From: Coriobacteriales bacterium
Lineage (GTDB): Bacteria; Actinomycetota; Coriobacteriia; Coriobacteriales; UBA8131
Direction: 5' to 3'
NCBI GenBank assembly: GCA_031264075.1
Contig: JAISEO010000067.1
Coordinates: forward strand, 1-36,699
DNA: 36,699 nt
The notes beneath the pieces were generated by a model. That model did not search any database. It had not been told where the DNA came from and saw only the letters and a list, made by a program, of their open reading frames with translations. The position numbers were made by a program, and so were the translations under genes. Of the stretch, positions 32,783-36,699 are shown one piece after another (position 1 is the stretch's first letter; each line of letters begins with the position of its first letter).

Positions 32783-35700
32783 ATGATACGAATGAAAACA
32801 GCTTCTATGGAAAGCGCGACACGGAGCAGAGCCCTCGTGGTTCTCACCTTAACCCTCGCCCTCTTCCTCACCTTCACCCTCACCCTCACCCCCGAGCTGG
32901 CCTTTGGAGCAGAGGGCGACGAGGGAAGTGCTGAGGCACCTTCCACTCCCGCCCGCATCATCTCGACACCCGCTGAACTCCTCGACTTCGCGCGTGAGGT
33001 TAACGGCGAGAAGACCGTCGGTGAAGAGAAACTTCCCGCACGGAGCTTTGCCGGGGAAGTCATAGAGCTTGCAGCCGACCTTGACCTGTCTGCCTACCCG
33101 GACACGAGAGGCAACTGGAAGGCCATAGCACCGGACAACTCACACCTCTTCGAGGGCACTTTCAACGGTAACGGACATACCATCAAGAACTTAAGGTACT
33201 CAAGCTCTCTCGTCGGAAACTATATAGGGCTCTTCGGCCACATCAAAGGTGCCACCATCAAGGACTTAAGGCTCGAAGGTGCCATCACGCTTCCGAATCT
33301 CACGAGTGGGGGCTGGCCCATAGGCCTCCTTGCTGCCTCAGATGCAGGGGGAAGCACCATCGAAGACGTCGAGATAGAAGGTTCTATCACCATCACACGC
33401 GAGGCCTCCACGCCCTCCTTCACCATCCTTGACGGGGGAGTCGCACTCGGCCTTGCGAGAAGATCTCAAACCACCCAGCTTACCCACGTCACCACAAAGG
33501 GCTCCATAACCATAACCGGTGCCTACGGGATAAGTGCAAACAGCGTTGCCGGTGTAGCCGCAGGACAGGCCACGACCACCTTCATCGAATGTGGTAACGA
33601 GGCAGACATCACGATAGACTCCACCTCCACAGAGAGGATAAGCTTCATCTCAGGGGTGGGTTCTTACACAGGCTCCTACTACCGCTGCTACAACAAGGGA
33701 GACATCACCGTCACAGGACCTCAGACAGACTGGAGCTATGTCGGAGGCATATCTTCTGGGGCAAGCTCAGGGGCCTCGCTCTTCTCCCAGTGCTACAACA
33801 CTGGAAACATCACCGGGATTCACTTCGCGAGCGGCATTACACACGGCACGCCTCTTCTTACCGTCCTTGGCTCATATAACACGGGCACCATCACCTCTCC
33901 AAGAAGTGGCACGACGGTCTCTGCGGTCAATAACGGTGTGGCAGACGCAGCATCGACAGATAACTACTCCCTCGCTGACACGGTAAAGGGCATGCGTCCT
34001 GAGGCAGACACGGGAGCAGACAGAAGCGCAGAGGAGTTCAAGGGTGAAGGCCTCCTCGCCTCACTGAACGCTACCGCCTTAAGCTACGTTCCCGTTACAG
34101 GCACAGAGGACTTTCCGCGCCTTGGCTGGGAACTTGGACAAGGTGAGCCTGTTATCACCGAAACAGGCACTGAGCCAAGCTCCGCCCGCATCAAGTACGG
34201 CGAGAGTGTCGTGCTTTCTCTTAGCGCCACGTCTCCCACCGACGAGCGTGCGCAAGGCTCGGGCGGTACGCTTTCCTACCAGTGGTACGAAAGCCCCTAC
34301 GCACTTGCCGGCTGGGGAACGGAGATAGAAGGCGCAAAAGGCCTGAGCTACACCTGGAGTCCTGAGGTGGAAGACGCGGCGGGCTACCACTACTTCTACT
34401 GCATCCTCACCAATAGCTGGACTGAGGGTGAAGGCACCTCCTCGAAAAGCATCGTAAGTCCGCTCTTTTCGGTGAGTCTCGTCACCACCGATAAGGTCTG
34501 GAAGCCTGTCTTCAGTGCAGAGCCCCGTGACACCTGGTATATACAGAGTGATGAGTGGGCCGCCTTACCTGCACTCAGTGTTAAGCTTACAGAGCAGGCA
34601 GATACCCCAGAGGCTCACGTCGGAGATGTCACCTACCAGTGGTACAGCAATACCACTGAGAGCAGAGAGGGCGCCACAAAACTCTGGGGAGAGGAAAGCC
34701 CAGGCTTCTCCCCTCCCATCAATACAGTGGGCACCACCTGGTACTTCTGTGAGATAACCAACACCTATGAGGGCTCTAACATCGTTACTTCTCAGAGTGC
34801 TCTCGCAAAGGCGGTGGTGTGGGACTATGACTCGGTAAGGCCGGTGATAACCGCACAGCCCGAGCCTGCCCAGTATGTATGGGGCGAGACAGAGGTAGAA
34901 GAACTCAGGGTAGGAGCAAAGGGACCTGCGGGAGACGCCGGAGAAGACGGTACGCTTTCTTTCCAGTGGTACTACAAGAGAGAAAACACCGAGCCAGACC
35001 CCGAGGCAGATACGCTCGTAGCGGGTGCTACCTCAGCCACCCTCACACCGGACACCGGGCTTGCCCTTGACACCTATTACTACTACTGTGTCATCACCAA
35101 CACCTTCTCGACCCCCTACCCAGAGGCACTGGGCCAGGAGTCTCACGCCCTCTCGAACAAGGCGCTTGTGGCCATCGTCTCTGCTACCGAGCCGGCAAAG
35201 CCCGTTATTTGGAGCGCGACTCCTCCAGACGCCGACTATAAGCAGAAGGAAACACCCGCCCCGCTCAGTGTCACCGCAGACCTCGGGGATGCCACTGAGG
35301 GCTTTGACACAGAGCCTCATCTTAGCTACCAGTGGTATCTGAACACCACCGGTATTCCTCCCGAAGGGGACGCGCCCTCAGAGGGAGATACCCAGATAGA
35401 AGGTGCCACAGAGTCTGTCTACACTCCACCTGCCACCTCTACGCTTGCCACCACCTTCTACTACTGTATCGTCACCAACACCTTCGAGAAGGTGAAGACG
35501 GCCTCCACCGCAAGTGCCCTTGCCGCCATCACCGTAAGTCCCCTCCGTATCTACACCGTAGAGGAACTGAAGGCCTTCGCGGACTTCGTTACTGCCCCCA
35601 CTACCCCTGCACACTACTACGACGACATCACGCTTGTCCTGGAGAGCGACCTCAACCTTGAAGAGGGAGGTACGCTCACGAACCCCTGGGTGCCTCTTGG

Positions 35701-36699
35701 AAGCTGGTGGAAGCCCTTCAGTGGCACCTTTGACGGACAGGGCCATACCATCTCCGGTCTTCACAGCACAAGTGAAGGGACCGGTGGCATCTTCGGTGTC
35801 ATCACCGGCGCAACGATAGAAAACCTCATAGTCAGAGGTGAGGTGAGGTCAGAGGCAAACTCGCTTTCCGGTGTCGTCTTCTCCCTTGCCTCTTCTCCTT
35901 CTCGCCCGACCACCATCCGTAACGTCGGCAGTGAGGTGAATATCTATTCCACCTACGCCGGTAACGTGGACATCGGGGGCATCATCGCTGCTGCAGGCAG
36001 AGACAGCACCACAGCAGGCGCGGGACTCACCTTAGAGGGCTGCTACTACCGGGGCACGATACTCACCACCTCAACAGACATGTATTCCACCTACCACACC
36101 GGCGGCATCATAGGCTCTGCCTACCGCTATGTCTACATTCGTGACTGCTACAACGCAGGGACCATAGCCTCAAGTGGCTCGGTGGGTGGTATCGCAGGGG
36201 GACTCGGCTCACTGTACCCCGACTGCCTCATCGAGAACTGCTATAACAGAGGAACGGTCACCTATGCCTCAGGCACGGTGCGTGACTTTGACCACATAGG
36301 GGCTATCGCGGGTAACGCCAGCAGTGTGGAGGCTTTCGAGCAGTACTCCAACACCTGGTATCTCCTAAGCAGTGCTCCCAAGGGTTGCTACTATGACTAC
36401 GGTCCTTACAGGGATCGCTTCACTGAGGTCATCCGTCCCGTAAGTGCTGCGGAGTTACGTTCTGCTGAAGTCTTAGACGCACTGAACGCGGGAAGGGAGA
36501 ATGCTCCCTGGAAGGCAGGTGAGGACTCTCCTCAGCTTGCCTGGGAAGAGGAGTCTTCCTCTCAAGCGCGCATCGTCATTACTACCTCTCCCCTGGAAAG
36601 TCAGACCGTCACGCGCTTTGGGGAGGTAAGTCCCCTCACGGTCACGTCCCGTATAGAGGGAGGAAGCGGCACACTCAGCTACCGGTGGTATAAAAGCCC
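32783..36699 (+). CDS. Giant GLUG / Ig-like surface protein, 3' end outside window
   Basis: The frame is open from ATG 32783 to the window end, at least 1305 residues. The signal peptide is long (hydrophobic 18-40, cut near AFGA). A first GLUG block (ISTPAELLDFAREVNG, FEGTFNGNGHTIKNL, YIGLFGHIKGATIKDLRL, later CYNTGNI units) is followed by Ig-like repeats marked by YQWY/FQWY near 34288, 34636, 34963 and 35329. A second GLUG block comes next (FSGTFDGQGHTISGL, GIFGVITGATIENL), then another Ig-like start (YRWY) at the very end. It is paralogous in plan to the previous gene. AGAAGAG sits very close to the ATG; ATG 32792 or 32807 are alternatives. The anchor, if any, lies beyond the window. Confidence 0.9.
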   Translation, partial: MIRMKTASMESATRSRALVVLTLTLALFLTFTLTLTPELAFGAEGDEGSAEAPSTPARIISTPAELLDFAREVNGEKTVGEEKLPARSFAGEVIELAADLDLSAYPDTRGNWKAIAPDNSHLFEGTFNGNGHTIKNLRYSSSLVGNYIGLFGHIKGATIKDLRLEGAITLPNLTSGGWPIGLLAASDAGGSTIEDVEIEGSITITREASTPSFTILDGGVALGLARRSQTTQLTHVTTKGSITITGAYGISANSVAGVAAGQATTTFIECGNEADITIDSTSTERISFISGVGSYTGSYYRCYNKGDITVTGPQTDWSYVGGISSGASSGASLFSQCYNTGNITGIHFASGITHGTPLLTVLGSYNTGTITSPRSGTTVSAVNNGVADAASTDNYSLADTVKGMRPEADTGADRSAEEFKGEGLLASLNATALSYVPVTGTEDFPRLGWELGQGEPVITETGTEPSSARIKYGESVVLSLSATSPTDERAQGSGGTLSYQWYESPYALAGWGTEIEGAKGLSYTWSPEVEDAAGYHYFYCILTNSWTEGEGTSSKSIVSPLFSVSLVTTDKVWKPVFSAEPRDTWYIQSDEWAALPALSVKLTEQADTPEAHVGDVTYQWYSNTTESREGATKLWGEESPGFSPPINTVGTTWYFCEITNTYEGSNIVTSQSALAKAVVWDYDSVRPVITAQPEPAQYVWGETEVEELRVGAKGPAGDAGEDGTLSFQWYYKRENTEPDPEADTLVAGATSATLTPDTGLALDTYYYYCVITNTFSTPYPEALGQESHALSNKALVAIVSATEPAKPVIWSATPPDADYKQKETPAPLSVTADLGDATEGFDTEPHLSYQWYLNTTGIPPEGDAPSEGDTQIEGATESVYTPPATSTLATTFYYCIVTNTFEKVKTASTASALAAITVSPLRIYTVEELKAFADFVTAPTTPAHYYDDITLVLESDLNLEEGGTLTNPWVPLGSWWKPFSGTFDGQGHTISGLHSTSEGTGGIFGVITGATIENLIVRGEVRSEANSLSGVVFSLASSPSRPTTIRNVGSEVNIYSTYAGNVDIGGIIAAAGRDSTTAGAGLTLEGCYYRGTILTTSTDMYSTYHTGGIIGSAYRYVYIRDCYNAGTIASSGSVGGIAGGLGSLYPDCLIENCYNRGTVTYASGTVRDFDHIGAIAGNASSVEAFEQYSNTWYLLSSAPKGCYYDYGPYRDRFTEVIRPVSAAELRSAEVLDALNAGRENAPWKAGEDSPQLAWEEESSSQARIVITTSPLESQTVTRFGEVSPLTVTSRIEGGSGTLSYRWYKS

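Overview
The window is about 37 kb of GC-rich DNA. It most likely comes from an anaerobic actinobacterium of the class Coriobacteriia. This is an inference from four things: an actinobacterial gene order (tlyA-nadK-recN-steA), a [NiFe] uptake hydrogenase with a cytochrome b partner, a stand-alone superoxide reductase, and giant GLUG/CWB2 surface proteins. I found no rRNA, tRNA or CRISPR array.

Layout. 1-127 is one end of a long-hairpin repeat element, cut by the window start. 185-4244 holds rluB and a ruvC / methyltransferase / ruvA / ruvB operon. 4314-5111 holds a small DUF6483-like gene and, on the other strand, a superoxide reductase. 5591-9601 is a three-gene membrane-bound [NiFe] hydrogenase operon (small subunit, large subunit, cytochrome b). 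Its last stop codon overlaps a complete copy of the hairpin element (9598-9766). 10053-10613 is efp. 10797-21904 is one tightly packed operon: a pyruvate carboxylase B / biotin-carrier fusion, biotin carboxylase, Asp23, nusB, xseB, dxs, tlyA, nadK, recN and steA. Most of its junctions are short overlaps or very short gaps. From 21917 the character changes to accessory DNA: a broken Rpn-type nuclease gene, a 24-unit CT microsatellite, degenerate GC-rich repeats, and three consecutive very large secreted or surface proteins. The last of these runs off the window.

How the genes work together. The hydrogenase would oxidise H2 outside the membrane and pass electrons to quinone through its cytochrome b. 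The superoxide reductase fits a strict anaerobe. The carboxylase pair should make oxaloacetate from pyruvate. The rest of the long operon couples isoprenoid precursor synthesis, NAD(P) supply, ribosome methylation, recombinational repair and a division-linked protein. The surface-protein cluster probably mediates adhesion; one member carries three cell-wall-binding repeats.

The most interesting signal is the repeat element. The two copies are in opposite orientations, at 1-127 and 9598-9766. They share their apex, their arm ends and a 34-nt flank (32/34 identical). In the middle of the stem they differ at six base pairs, and at all six both partners changed so that pairing is kept. The complete copy is bounded by CTAG and has ends resembling IS5-family termini. 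It therefore looks like a non-autonomous mobile element (MITE) whose folded form is under selection.
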